Made by a program: the position numbers and the translations under genes. The notes beneath the pieces are model-generated. The model was not told the origin of the DNA, searched no databases, and saw nothing but the letters and a program-made list of their open reading frames with translations. Shown here in pieces: positions 1 through 8,180 of a stretch of DNA of 18,207 nt (position 1 is its first letter; each line of letters begins with the position of its first letter). The stretch is from JBQTHI01 sp052390035 (lineage in GTDB: Bacteria; Actinomycetota; Acidimicrobiia; Spongiisociales; ZC4RG35): contig JBQTHI010000105.1 in NCBI GenBank assembly GCA_052390035.1, positions 1-18,207 on the forward strand, written 5' to 3'.

Positions 1-1
1 G

Positions 2-3000
2 CTGGCGGGGGGAGCCGCCGCCCCCGCCCCTCGCCCTGCCGCCGTGGCGTTCACCCATTACACGGGGGTCGATCGTGGGGTCTCAGAGGGGGGGGCAGCG
101 AGAGCAGCCGCGGTTCTCGACCGGTTGGTTCGAGCGGTACAAGAGGCGGTCGATGCCCGCGGGGTGACATTCCTCGCCACCGACATCGCCCCCGACGGCG
201 GGAAGATGATCCTTACCGCCGGGGTCCCCCAAATCACCGGGAATGACGAGGAGCAGATGCTTCTTGCCCTTCGTAGGATCGCCGGAACCGTCGATGGCGA
301 ACTCCCCATTCACATCGGGGTGAACTGGGGGCACGTCTTCGCCGGATCGGTGGGACCGGCCTACCGGCGGACTTACACCGTCATGGGCGACGCCGTCAAT
401 CTGGCCGCCCGACTGATGGCCAAGGCCCCGGTCGGAGAGGTTTACGCCACCCAGGGGGTCCTGGACGGTTCCCGGACGACGTTCCAGTTGGAGACGCCTG
501 ATCCTTTTTTTGTCAAGGGAAAGAAGTTGCCGATTCAGGCGTATTCGGTCGGCCCTCCCGAAGGAACCAAGGCCGCCACCACATCCACGCTTCCGCTCAT
601 CGGCCGAGACATCGAGATCGCCACGATGTTGGACGCCTGGGGAGAGGCTTTTCGAGGAAGCGGCCGGGTGATCGAGCTCACCGCCGAGCCCGGACTGGGT
701 AAGACCCGTCTTCTCCAAGAGCTGCTGGCCCGGTCGGCTCCCGATCGCCTGGTACGAGCAGAGTGTCGCCTGTACCAGGCTGCTACTCCCTACTTTCCGT
801 TTCGGGCCCTGCTGCGATCAGCTTGGGGAATTGACGAATCGGATCAAGATGATGCCGAAAATCAGCTGGACCGACTGGTTCAGGAGTTCGCCCCCACCCT
901 GGCGCCATGGCGATCGCTGATCGGCGTGGCTGTCGGGTTCGACCTGCCCGAATCGCCCGAGGTCAAACAGCTTGACGACCAGTTTCGCCCGGCGCGCACG
1001 GTGGCGGCGGTGGGTGCCCTCCTGGAGGCGACCATCGACAAACCCACCATGTTCATCATCGAAGACACCCACTGGATGGATGATGCCTCTCGGGAGCTGC
1101 TCGGCGGGCTGCTCATGGGGCTGGACCGCCTGCCGTGGTTGATCGTCCTCACTCGCCGCCCGGGAGACCAGGGGTTCGTGGCCCCGGAAGCACCGATGGT
1201 CAGACAGTTCAGGCTCGAGCCGCTTGACCTGGATCACGCCAGGTCACTGATCAACGCCGCCACCGAGAGATCCCCTTTATCTCCCCATCAAGTCGACGCC
1301 TTGGCCCGTCGGGCCGACGGCAGCCCGCTGTTTCTGATCGAGCTCTTGCAGGCACTTCGCCAAGGCGGCGACGTCGAGGCGATGCCGAAGTCGGTGGAAG
1401 GATTGATCGGTGCTCGAATCGACAAGCTGCCACCGAACGACCGGCATTTGCTCCGACGAGTCGCGGTATTGGGAACCGGCTTTCGACTGGAACATACCGC
1501 GGCCGTCCTGAAGGAAGAGGAAGCCGAGCGTCGTTGGCAGCTCCATGCCATTCGCCGGCTCGACGACTTTCTGACCATCGATCGGTCGAGTTGGATTCAA
1601 TTCCGACACGCTCTAATTCGAGACGTGGCCTACCAGGGCCTGCCTTTCAGAACACGAGTCGAATTACACGCCCGAGTCGGTGACTCGATTTGCAGTGCCT
1701 CCGGAGGGCATCCCGACACTCAGGCGGAACTGTTGTCGCTCCATTACTTCTACGCGCGACATTGGGAGGACGCCTGGCATTTCTCTCGCATAGCGGGCGA
1801 CCGTGCCAAAGAAATCTATGCGAACGTCGAGGCTGGAGTATTCTTCGAACGAGCCCTGAAGGCGGCGCAACATCTGAGCCTCCCCAATCGAGAACGAGGA
1901 TTGGCATGGGAAGCCCTCGGCGAAGTGCGCGAACAGGCCGGGGGATTTAGTAGGGCGATCGAAGCTTTTTCCCAGGCAGCACGGTTTACCAGGCATGACC
2001 CCGTGGCCTTCGCCGATCTAACTGTTAAGCGAGCACGAGCGAGAATGCGAACCGGTAGTTATCGGACGGCCCTATCAGAAACGAGCCGCGCCTACAGCCG
2101 TCTGGTCGGGCTCGATAACAGCCTCGCCGTTGAAGCTCGAGCCCGGCTGGCGTCGTTCCGGGCGTTCATCCTGCAGTCACTGCAGCGCCCCCGGGAGACC
2201 CTGGCCGCGGCAGAGCGGGCCGCCGCCGAGGCCCGGGCGGCCGGTGAAAGGGAGGCGCTCGCTCGCGCCTATACCGCCATCGATTGGGCCCAGTACGTCC
2301 TGGGCGCTCCCGAGCGCGGGGCTCACTCGCGGGAGGCTCTCCGCATATACCAGGAGCTGGGAGATCGCGAGAGCGTTGGCAACGTGATGAACAACATCGG
2401 TGCCTACGCCTACCTCGACGGAAATTGGCCGGAGGCCGTCATGTGGTTCACTCGAAGCCAGGAGGAGCTGCGGAAGGCGGGCAACGACGTGGCCTCCGCG
2501 CTGGTGGCGACGAACATCGGTGAGGTGCTGGTGAGTCAGGGCCGGATCGACGAGGCCGAACCGATACTGGAAGAGGCGCTCCGGGTTCTTCGCGCCGCCA
2601 ACGACGTCGATGAGATTCCCCCGGCCGAGATACAGCTGACTCGGGTCCAGTTCGATCGGGGAGATCATCCCGGCGCGGTCGAACGCCTCCAACGGGTACT
2701 CACCGACGTGGCCGCCCTCGGCCAGGAGTTCCGCTCGTACGAGGTCATGCTGCAGCTCGCTTCCTTTCGGGTCCGCGACGGCGATCCCACCGCGGCCTTA
2801 GGACTCGTCGCCGAGATCGAGACCCGGGCCGGTCGAGAAGCGGTCGCCCTCGGTCCCCGGCTTGCCTGGGTGCGGGCCCAGGCGCTCGCCCACTTCGGGA
2901 GGGCCGAGGACGCAGACGCGGTGATCGAACAGGGCCTGCGAGCGGCCGCCGAGCATGGGCTGCTCTATGAGGAGGCGCTGCTCCGCACCGCCCGACGCGA

Positions 3001-3088
3001 GATCTCGGGTGCCGACGGGGAGAACGCTCGGGAAGCGAGCCGCCTGCTCGGTCAGTTGGGCGTCGAGCAGGCGGCCGCTCACCTTTAA
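2..3088 (+). CDS. Class III cyclase / AAA ATPase / TPR regulator, 5'-truncated
   Basis: This is a large multidomain signalling protein of the actinobacterial adenylate/guanylate cyclase-AAA-TPR type. The frame is open to the window edge. The first possible start inside is a GTG at 44, but it lies within the cyclase domain, so the true start is upstream. Numbering from 44, residues 1-170 are the second cyclase-homology domain: D116 in YTVMGDAVN and the Asn/Arg pair N119/R123 are present. The paired first cyclase domain usual in this family would lie outside the window. Residues 185-560 are a STAND/AAA-type ATPase, with a Walker A at 214-221 (AEPGLGKT, Ala for the usual first Gly) and a Walker B at 336-341 (MFIIED). 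Residues 590-1010 are Ala/Leu/Arg-rich helical repeats, consistent with TPRs. It is probably cytosolic; its ligand and product are unknown. It ends 5 bp from the converging next gene. Confidence 0.85.
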   Translation: MAGGAAAPAPRPAAVAFTHYTGVDRGVSEGGAARAAAVLDRLVRAVQEAVDARGVTFLATDIAPDGGKMILTAGVPQITGNDEEQMLLALRRIAGTVDGELPIHIGVNWGHVFAGSVGPAYRRTYTVMGDAVNLAARLMAKAPVGEVYATQGVLDGSRTTFQLETPDPFFVKGKKLPIQAYSVGPPEGTKAATTSTLPLIGRDIEIATMLDAWGEAFRGSGRVIELTAEPGLGKTRLLQELLARSAPDRLVRAECRLYQAATPYFPFRALLRSAWGIDESDQDDAENQLDRLVQEFAPTLAPWRSLIGVAVGFDLPESPEVKQLDDQFRPARTVAAVGALLEATIDKPTMFIIEDTHWMDDASRELLGGLLMGLDRLPWLIVLTRRPGDQGFVAPEAPMVRQFRLEPLDLDHARSLINAATERSPLSPHQVDALARRADGSPLFLIELLQALRQGGDVEAMPKSVEGLIGARIDKLPPNDRHLLRRVAVLGTGFRLEHTAAVLKEEEAERRWQLHAIRRLDDFLTIDRSSWIQFRHALIRDVAYQGLPFRTRVELHARVGDSICSASGGHPDTQAELLSLHYFYARHWEDAWHFSRIAGDRAKEIYANVEAGVFFERALKAAQHLSLPNRERGLAWEALGEVREQAGGFSRAIEAFSQAARFTRHDPVAFADLTVKRARARMRTGSYRTALSETSRAYSRLVGLDNSLAVEARARLASFRAFILQSLQRPRETLAAAERAAAEARAAGEREALARAYTAIDWAQYVLGAPERGAHSREALRIYQELGDRESVGNVMNNIGAYAYLDGNWPEAVMWFTRSQEELRKAGNDVASALVATNIGEVLVSQGRIDEAEPILEEALRVLRAANDVDEIPPAEIQLTRVQFDRGDHPGAVERLQRVLTDVAALGQEFRSYEVMLQLASFRVRDGDPTAALGLVAEIETRAGREAVALGPRLAWVRAQALAHFGRAEDADAVIEQGLRAAAEHGLLYEEALLRTARREISGADGENAREASRLLGQLGVEQAAAHL

Positions 3089-3093
3089 GGGGG

Positions 3094-4335
3094 CTACCTG
3101 CCCCGGATGGTGATGTCCTGGAGGAAGATCCCGTGCCAGGTTGTGAGGCCGGATCGGTGCTGGTGGACCTCGATCAAACAAGCCGTGTCCCCGGTCGGGA
3201 TCACCGACGGGTCGATCGAACCCGGAGTGGGCGGCGATGCGAACGGGTCGCCGGTGCACACCGGCATACTCACAAACAAGGTGTAGGGCGCCGACGGGTC
3301 GTATTGCAACGTGGCCGTCAACGGATTGGTCATGACCTGGCTGAAGGTCACGAAGAACTCGTAGGCCGCCGGCTGGGGCGGAACCACCGGATCGACCACG
3401 TCGAACTGCACCGAATCGTCCCCGTCGTTGGCGGTCAACGAGTAGGGCTTGAGGACGCAAAGCGAGCCGTCGAGGTTGTTGCGCCTGACGATCGTGCCAA
3501 CGGCATTGCCATCGGTGTCGGTGACGCTGTTGTTGGCCGAGGTGCAGCCGATCACCCCGTCGAAGCTGGTCAGGTAGAAGATGGTGTCGTTGGCGGTGTT
3601 GTCGGCGAAGTCGCCGCTCCCCTCGAGGGAGAACGCCCCGACCACCGGGACGAACTTGATCGAGTCGAAGGGAAAGTCGGGGTTGACGGTCAGCTTGCAG
3701 TTGTCACGGCCGCCCGCGTCGGGCCCGGAGTCGGACTGGTTCTTGCAGTTGGCGATCGACTCGTCGACGGTGGTACCCGGGTCGTCATTGGTGGCGGTGG
3801 CGGTGAAGGGCTCGGTGGCCGCTCCGTCGACCCCCTGGCCGGAGACGATGCTCGACCCCGATCGGACCTCGTAGGAGCCGACCAGGGTGCTGCCCGAGCG
3901 CACCTCGATCCTCACCTTGGCGTTGCTCTTGAGCTCGAGGTCGAGGTCGACCCGGGAGGCATTGGGAACGCCGACCAGGGTCACGGTCAGGTCCTCGGTG
4001 GTATCCACCTGCGAGCAGGGGGTGCCCTGCGACCCGCCGGTCTTGACGCCGATCCCGTTGCCGACCAGCCCGGGACCTCGGTCGCTGCCGGAGATGGCGG
4101 CGAGCGGACCGGTCACTGTGATCAGACAGCGGTCGGGTGCCCCGATCGCCTGGTCGATAACAATGCTGGCGGCGTCGGTGTACCTGAAATAGGTGCCATC
4201 ACTTCCCAAATGGAGCCGGAGCGTCCCGGCGTCGGTCGGGATGTGCGTCCCGGCGGCCGGCACGGTCACCAGGAACAAGACGGCGGCTGATGCCAAACCT
4301 AGCCACCGCCCGATCGAGCGGAAATTCTTACCCAC
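3094..4335 (-). CDS. Secreted protein of unknown function (signal peptide)
   Basis: No family is recognised. The frame runs from 4407, but I prefer the GTG at 4335 (413 aa): it has a GAGGGAGG Shine-Dalgarno site 7 nt upstream, and the far start at 4407 falls on a predicted -10 box. From 4335 the protein begins with a textbook Sec signal: KNFRSIGR, then the hydrophobic WLGLASAAVLFLVTV, then PAAGT. The mature part is rich in Thr, Ser, Asp, Gly and Val and looks beta-stranded. It has about ten scattered Cys that could form disulfides, and a short internal duplication (VRSGSTLVGS / VRSGSSIVSG). No lipobox, sortase signal or C-terminal membrane anchor is visible. It is probably an exported, extracytoplasmic protein. 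It is monocistronic and converges on the cyclase/AAA/TPR gene. Confidence 0.75.
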   Translation of the reverse strand: MGKNFRSIGRWLGLASAAVLFLVTVPAAGTHIPTDAGTLRLHLGSDGTYFRYTDAASIVIDQAIGAPDRCLITVTGPLAAISGSDRGPGLVGNGIGVKTGGSQGTPCSQVDTTEDLTVTLVGVPNASRVDLDLELKSNAKVRIEVRSGSTLVGSYEVRSGSSIVSGQGVDGAATEPFTATATNDDPGTTVDESIANCKNQSDSGPDAGGRDNCKLTVNPDFPFDSIKFVPVVGAFSLEGSGDFADNTANDTIFYLTSFDGVIGCTSANNSVTDTDGNAVGTIVRRNNLDGSLCVLKPYSLTANDGDDSVQFDVVDPVVPPQPAAYEFFVTFSQVMTNPLTATLQYDPSAPYTLFVSMPVCTGDPFASPPTPGSIDPSVIPTGDTACLIEVHQHRSGLTTWHGIFLQDITIRGR

Positions 4336-4342
4336 CAGTGTG

Positions 4343-4350
4343 CCTCCCTC
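4343..4350 (-). promoter_or_regulatory. Ribosome binding site deciding the secreted-protein start
   Basis: On the minus strand GAGGGAGG lies 7 nt before the GTG at 4335. It decides the start in favour of 4335 over the in-frame GTG at 4407, and it places the signal peptide at the very N-terminus. Confidence 0.6.
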
Positions 4351-4407
4351 GGTTGCGCCCGCGAAAGTAAGCAGGTTTGTAGGACTCCCACCCTGCGAGC
4401 TAGTCAC

Positions 4408-4416
4408 ATCATAACA
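4408..4416 (-). promoter_or_regulatory. Extended -10 promoter of the secreted-protein gene
   Basis: The minus strand reads TGT-TATGAT, an extended -10 (TGnTATAAT-like, 5 of 6 in the hexamer). No good -35 is seen 16-18 nt upstream, as is usual for extended -10 promoters. Transcription from here would give a leader of roughly 65 nt before the GTG at 4335. Confidence 0.4.
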
Positions 4417-4448
4417 ATCAAGATCCGCAGACTTCCCAAGAAATACGT

Positions 4449-4470
4449 GAAAACCCGGATTCGTCCGGAG
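4449..4470 (-). terminator. Weak intrinsic terminator after the patatin gene
   Basis: On the minus strand CCGGA-CGAA-TCCGG (stem bases 4464-4468 and 4455-4459) is followed directly by GTTTTC. The stem is only 5 bp plus a possible wobble pair, so it is weak, but its place just after the stop of the phospholipase gene fits a terminator. Confidence 0.35.
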
Positions 4471-4473
4471 GAA

Positions 4474-6657
4474 CTAGCCCGTTTCCGTCCGGTCCCCCAG
4501 CCATGCCTCGAGGCGGGGCATTGACTGCTCGTATCCGGCCAGCACCACCGGGCGAACCACATCGAACTCGAGGATGCCGACGCCCCGGAGATCGAGGTCG
4601 ATGTAAAGGTCGGAGTCTTCGTGTTTCATGGATCTCTGCGATTCGGAGGCCGTGATCATCGAACGCATCAACACCGCGGCGATGCTTGGATAGACCAACT
4701 TCGATCGACGGGTCTTGGACGCCAGCGCCTTCCACCCGGAGACGGAAAGCCCGAAGTCGGCTTTGGCGCGGGGCCCCAGGGAAGGTGCGAGATCGATGGC
4801 GATGATGGTCCCCTTGGGATGGATGGAGCGCATCGTTCCCACCGGAAGGTTGTCCATCACTCCCCCGTCGACCAGCAGGTCCTCGCCCCAAGGGACCGGG
4901 GGGATGACCCCGGGGATGGCCACGCTCGCCCGAACCGAGCGGGAAACCGAACCGCGGTCATGGATCTGGCGGACGGACCGGGTCAGGTTGGTCGAGATGC
5001 AGAAGAACCCACGCCAGAGGTCCTCGACGTCCATGGTTCCGACCACCTCCTCGATGTTGGATGTGATCCTGGCGCCCTTGACGAGTGACACCACCGGCAG
5101 GGTGTAGTCGAGCACCCCGCGGAAGACCCTTTCCGTCAGCTTCTCGATGACGTCGGGCTCAAGGTCGAGCGCAATGAGGGCAGCGAACACCGAACCGATC
5201 GAGGAGCCCCCGACCCAGTCGATCGGCATACCCAACTCGGACATCGCCTTGTAGACGCCGATGTGGGCAAAACCGCGGGCGCCTCCTCCGGATAGCACCA
5301 ATCCGTAGGCCCGACCGGTGACGACCCGGGCCACCCTGGCCAGTTCGGCGGGCGAACCCAACCTGATGTTGATAGCTCTGGTCGCCCCGGTTTCGGCGAC
5401 CAGAGCGGCAGATCCGCTCGGAACCGAAACCGTTGGCGGATATCCGACCACCAGGACTCGGTGAGCAGCTGGGTTGGCTCCCGCCAACAATTCCCGAATC
5501 CGCCCTCGCTCCTCCGAGGACGGCTGGGATCCACAAATCACCACCACTCGGTCGGCGTGACGCAGACAGCGATTGGCCCAAGCCGGACCGGCGCCGTCAA
5601 CCTCGAGGAAGAGGTAAGAGCACAACAATTCGAACTCCTGTAGCAGGTGGACGACCCGCATCTCGGCCGGATCGCCGGCTCCTGCTTCGGCCGAGCCTGG
5701 ACGGCCCAGCAGGGCCTCGACGCGAGCCGGTCCCACATGTTCGGTCTTGCCCAACTCCGCTAGGTGCGCCGAGAAGCGGGCGACGGTCGCCCGACGGTCG
5801 ATATCGCCCACAACTGCCACCGCGATCACCATCGCCCCGGTGGACCCTCGGGCCGGCTTGCGCGCTCGGCGCACGATGGTCCGAGCCACCTGCAGCATCA
5901 GGCTGGGACGACCTTCCATCAGGGCGTCGAACGCCTCAGTCGGGAAACGAACCAGGACGCTATCTCGCAGAGTGGCGGCGGTCATCGACCTATTGCCGCC
6001 TTCGATCAGGCCGAGCTCACCGAGGAACTCTCCCCTGCCCAACTCGATGTGCTGATCGGACCCGGGAGCCGACAGTCCCAACCGCCCGCTGACTATCACG
6101 TAGGCGGCATCGGCGGGGTCGCCCTCCTTAAAGAGGACCTGGCCTCCCGGCAGCCGCAACCAAGAGGCAGTCCTAGCAACCTCAGCCAGAATGACCGGGT
6201 CGTCGGTGCCCAACGTCCGGGCGAGAAAGGTGCGAAGCTCGGTCTCCTCCATGCGGGCCAGCGCCTCTTCGGCGAGCCGGCCGGCCAGCTTGGGCGCGTG
6301 GCCCAGCAGTTCCTCAAAGGATGACCGGCCCAGCTCGATCAGGCGACTAGGACGGGCGGCGCGGATCGTGGCGGTCCGCTTGCCGCCGGCCAGGATCGCC
6401 ACCTCACCGATCACTGTTCCGGCATCATCGATGTGGGCCAGCGGATAGTCCTCTCCGAGGACGCGCTTGGAAACCTCCAGACTGCCGGATATGAGAACGT
6501 AGGCGTGATCGGCAGGTGAGCCTTCCTCAACGACGAGATCTCCGGAGGCAACCTCCACCAGACGAGCCGAGCCGGTGATCCGACGAAGCGCCTCTGGGGG
6601 GACCTCGACGAATGATCCAAGCTCCGCGAGAGCATCGCGTGAGTCGACTCCTGACAC
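4474..6657 (-). CDS. cNMP-binding (x2) patatin-like phospholipase (NTE family)
   Basis: This is a predicted serine esterase/lysophospholipase gated by cyclic nucleotides. From the GTG at 6657 (727 aa), two CNB domains come first. Both keep the phosphate-cassette Glu and Arg: E85/R94 in GEVAILAGGKRT and E214/R223 in GELGLIEGGNRS. A degenerate Rossmann-like linker follows (about 260-440), as in bacterial NTE-like proteins. The patatin domain has the oxyanion loop SGGGARG (about 456-461), nucleophile S486 in GGSSIG and dyad Asp D597 in VDGG. The open frame extends to 7236, but residues upstream of about 6720 are low-complexity Ser/Arg/Pro shadow sequence lying over the neighbouring genes. An ATG at 6720 is the alternative start (748 aa), but it has no Shine-Dalgarno site and overlaps the divergent ORF. 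The GTG has a TAnnnT box 8 nt upstream. Which nucleotide binds is unknown; relatives include mycobacterial CNB-patatin proteins. Confidence 0.88.
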   Translation of the reverse strand: MSGVDSRDALAELGSFVEVPPEALRRITGSARLVEVASGDLVVEEGSPADHAYVLISGSLEVSKRVLGEDYPLAHIDDAGTVIGEVAILAGGKRTATIRAARPSRLIELGRSSFEELLGHAPKLAGRLAEEALARMEETELRTFLARTLGTDDPVILAEVARTASWLRLPGGQVLFKEGDPADAAYVIVSGRLGLSAPGSDQHIELGRGEFLGELGLIEGGNRSMTAATLRDSVLVRFPTEAFDALMEGRPSLMLQVARTIVRRARKPARGSTGAMVIAVAVVGDIDRRATVARFSAHLAELGKTEHVGPARVEALLGRPGSAEAGAGDPAEMRVVHLLQEFELLCSYLFLEVDGAGPAWANRCLRHADRVVVICGSQPSSEERGRIRELLAGANPAAHRVLVVGYPPTVSVPSGSAALVAETGATRAINIRLGSPAELARVARVVTGRAYGLVLSGGGARGFAHIGVYKAMSELGMPIDWVGGSSIGSVFAALIALDLEPDVIEKLTERVFRGVLDYTLPVVSLVKGARITSNIEEVVGTMDVEDLWRGFFCISTNLTRSVRQIHDRGSVSRSVRASVAIPGVIPPVPWGEDLLVDGGVMDNLPVGTMRSIHPKGTIIAIDLAPSLGPRAKADFGLSVSGWKALASKTRRSKLVYPSIAAVLMRSMITASESQRSMKHEDSDLYIDLDLRGVGILEFDVVRPVVLAGYEQSMPRLEAWLGDRTETG

Positions 6658-6665
6658 TGAAGGCG

Positions 6666-6671
6666 ACCCTA
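6666..6671 (-). promoter_or_regulatory. Putative leaderless -10 (TAGGGT) of the patatin gene
   Basis: The minus strand has TAGGGT followed by exactly 8 nt and then the GTG at 6657, the geometry of an actinobacterial leaderless promoter. It supports the shorter start. The motif alone carries little information. Confidence 0.35.
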
Positions 6672-6704
6672 TCACGACCACCTGGGCAGAGAGCGCCTGG
6701 GCTA

Positions 6705-6710
6705 TATCAT
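6705..6710 (+). promoter_or_regulatory. Putative leaderless -10 (TATCAT) of the 89-aa gene
   Basis: TATCAT is followed by 8 nt and then the ATG at 6719, so transcription could begin at the start codon. No clear -35 is seen. Confidence 0.4.
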
Positions 6711-6718
6711 CCGAGATC

Positions 6719-6988
6719 ATGTCGGCTGACCAGTTCACCGGATTGGTGCGTATATACGACACCACCGGCTCGCTTCTCACGGTTGGCACCGCCGCGGTGG
6801 CAGGCGACGAAGAGTCGGGCGGCTGGACAGGCACGCTTAAGGTCATCGACGGCACCGGAGTGGCTGGCAAGGCTCTCGTGGTCGACCTGGAGATGGACGG
6901 GCGAAGAGGCCGCGCCCAACTCATACCGGAAACAGTGGAAGGCGATCTGGCGGTCTCGCGGATCGTGGGGTTGAGCCCGATCGCTTGA
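6719..6988 (+). CDS. Small protein of unknown function, 89 aa
   Basis: I do not recognise the family. The reading frame continues upstream to 6575, but the ATG at 6719 is the sensible start: a TATCAT box sits 8 nt upstream, and coding-like sequence begins there (MSADQFTGLVRIYDTTGSLL). The product is a compact, probably beta-rich soluble protein with no signal peptide or membrane segment. Codons have mostly G/C third positions like real genes nearby. The opposite frame over the same bases is Ser/Arg/Pro-rich and unconvincing. It is divergent from the CNB-patatin gene and converges on the DUF2652 gene with a 9-bp gap. A single gene-caller choice of the long patatin frame would hide it. It might be co-regulated with the patatin gene. 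Confidence 0.6.
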   Translation: MSADQFTGLVRIYDTTGSLLTVGTAAVAGDEESGGWTGTLKVIDGTGVAGKALVVDLEMDGRRGRAQLIPETVEGDLAVSRIVGLSPIA

Positions 6989-6997
6989 CGCTGCGCC

Positions 6998-8134
6998 TTA
7001 CCCAGCCGCCACGCCCGTGGCCAGTCGCTTTTCCTCGTCCACCTGGGGCAAGTCGGGCTCGGCCACCTCCTCCTGAGCAGCCCGATGGGAGGCGAGAAGC
7101 TCCGCCAGCTTTCGCGACTCCACTTCTTTCGCCTCACGGAACATCGCCCCGAGCTGTTCGAACACGGGCCAGGCGGATTTGTCTTTCGGCCGTTGAAAAC
7201 GGTCGTGGACGATCGAGCCGCCTTCCACCGGCTCAACCTCGTGAGTGGAGATCAACGTGATGCCGCCTTCGATGGTGGCCTTGGACGTGTAATACCGCGG
7301 AGGACGCCAGTCCAGGAACTCCTGGAGTATCACGTCTTTGCCGTGCATGCAGTGATTCATGGTCCCCGGGCGCCGGCGGCCGGAAGGATCGAGCTGGTCG
7401 ATTCGGTCCATGCCGGCGCTCCACAGCGGACGAAGGATCGGGGACGAGATGTACTCCCACACAACCTCTGCGGGAGCCGCCTGGAAGGCGCTCAGATGGA
7501 GAACGGCATCCCGGTCGGAGACGTAGACCCGCTTTCGCTCCCGGTACGCCGTCCAGGCGCGCTCGAGATCCTCCACCCAACCAGCAACTTTTCCGATGTG
7601 CTCGTATTCCTCGACGTGGCGTCGCATTCCGAGCGCGGTCGGATCGAGGGCGGTGGCGCCAATACATTCGTCGGTGATAAAGGCATAGGCCGGTTCTTCG
7701 ATGCTGTTCTTGAGCAACCGGTGAACGACGATCACGTCGGCCCCGACTAACTCCGCCCGACCCGCCATCTTCTGAATGCCGATCGTCCCGTGGTGGACTA
7801 CCAGTTTGAGGTTGAGGCTGGGGATCAGGGAGCAGGCGTTGCACTCACAGGTCGACGCCTGGCGGATGGAGAGGAGCCGCTGGCGGAAGGCAAAATAGCA
7901 ACCCTCAACGTCGTCGAGCAGGATCGAACCGTCGATCTCCGCGGCGAGTGCATAGACGAAGGCGGCGTCTCCCTCCAACTTGGCGAGCTTGAAGGCTGGT
8001 CGGAAGGCCCTGACGACCGTGTTGATCAGATCAGCGAGCACGTCCTGGGCGTGATCCAGCTCGACTCCGGCCAGGTAGCCCGTGTAGCCCGAAATGTCGG
8101 CGATGACCAGACACGCACGTTCGGTAGGCGCCAT
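6998..8134 (-). CDS. DUF2652 cyclase-like domain fused to SRPBCC domain
   Basis: The N-terminal half (1-190) matches the DUF2652 cyclase-homology family. It has ADISGYT at 12-18 and EGDAAF around D56, equivalent in position to the metal-binding Asp pair of class III cyclases, and a CxCxxC motif (96-101, CECNAC) that may bind metal. The C-terminal half (about 205-345) resembles an SRPBCC/START-like ligand-binding fold (LSAFQAAPAEVVWEYI, then a long beta region). A charged tail follows. No cyclase activity can be asserted: the Asn/Arg signature of active cyclases is not evident. The protein is cytosolic, with no signal peptide. The ATG at 8134 follows a TACACT box by 9 nt. It could sense a hydrophobic ligand, but this is inference. 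Confidence 0.75.
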   Translation of the reverse strand: MAPTERACLVIADISGYTGYLAGVELDHAQDVLADLINTVVRAFRPAFKLAKLEGDAAFVYALAAEIDGSILLDDVEGCYFAFRQRLLSIRQASTCECNACSLIPSLNLKLVVHHGTIGIQKMAGRAELVGADVIVVHRLLKNSIEEPAYAFITDECIGATALDPTALGMRRHVEEYEHIGKVAGWVEDLERAWTAYRERKRVYVSDRDAVLHLSAFQAAPAEVVWEYISSPILRPLWSAGMDRIDQLDPSGRRRPGTMNHCMHGKDVILQEFLDWRPPRYYTSKATIEGGITLISTHEVEPVEGGSIVHDRFQRPKDKSAWPVFEQLGAMFREAKEVESRKLAELLASHRAAQEEVAEPDLPQVDEEKRLATGVAAG

Positions 8135-8143
8135 GGTGGGCCG

Positions 8144-8149
8144 AGTGTA
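8144..8149 (-). promoter_or_regulatory. Putative leaderless -10 (TACACT) of the DUF2652 gene
   Basis: On the minus strand TACACT lies 9 nt before the ATG at 8134. No Shine-Dalgarno sequence is present between them, so a leaderless mRNA is likely. Confidence 0.4.
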
Positions 8150-8166
8150 GAGGCGCGTCCTCCTTC

Positions 8167-8172
8167 TAGTCT
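8167..8172 (+). promoter_or_regulatory. Putative leaderless -10 (TAGTCT) of the LmbE-family gene
   Basis: TAGTCT is followed by 8 nt and the ATG at 8181. It lies 17 bp from the opposing TACACT box, so the two divergent genes share a 46-bp gap. Confidence 0.4.
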
Positions 8173-8180
8173 CGGGCCTA

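Noticed and set aside
3133..4290. 385-codon + strand ORF antisense to the secreted protein
   Set aside because: The product is Gly/Arg/Val-rich without domains, whereas the minus frame has a signal peptide, ribosome site and promoter.
6721..7236. N-terminal 170-residue extension of the patatin frame
   Set aside because: It is low-complexity, lies over the 89-aa gene and the end of the DUF2652 gene, and lacks any domain; CNB-patatin proteins do not need it.
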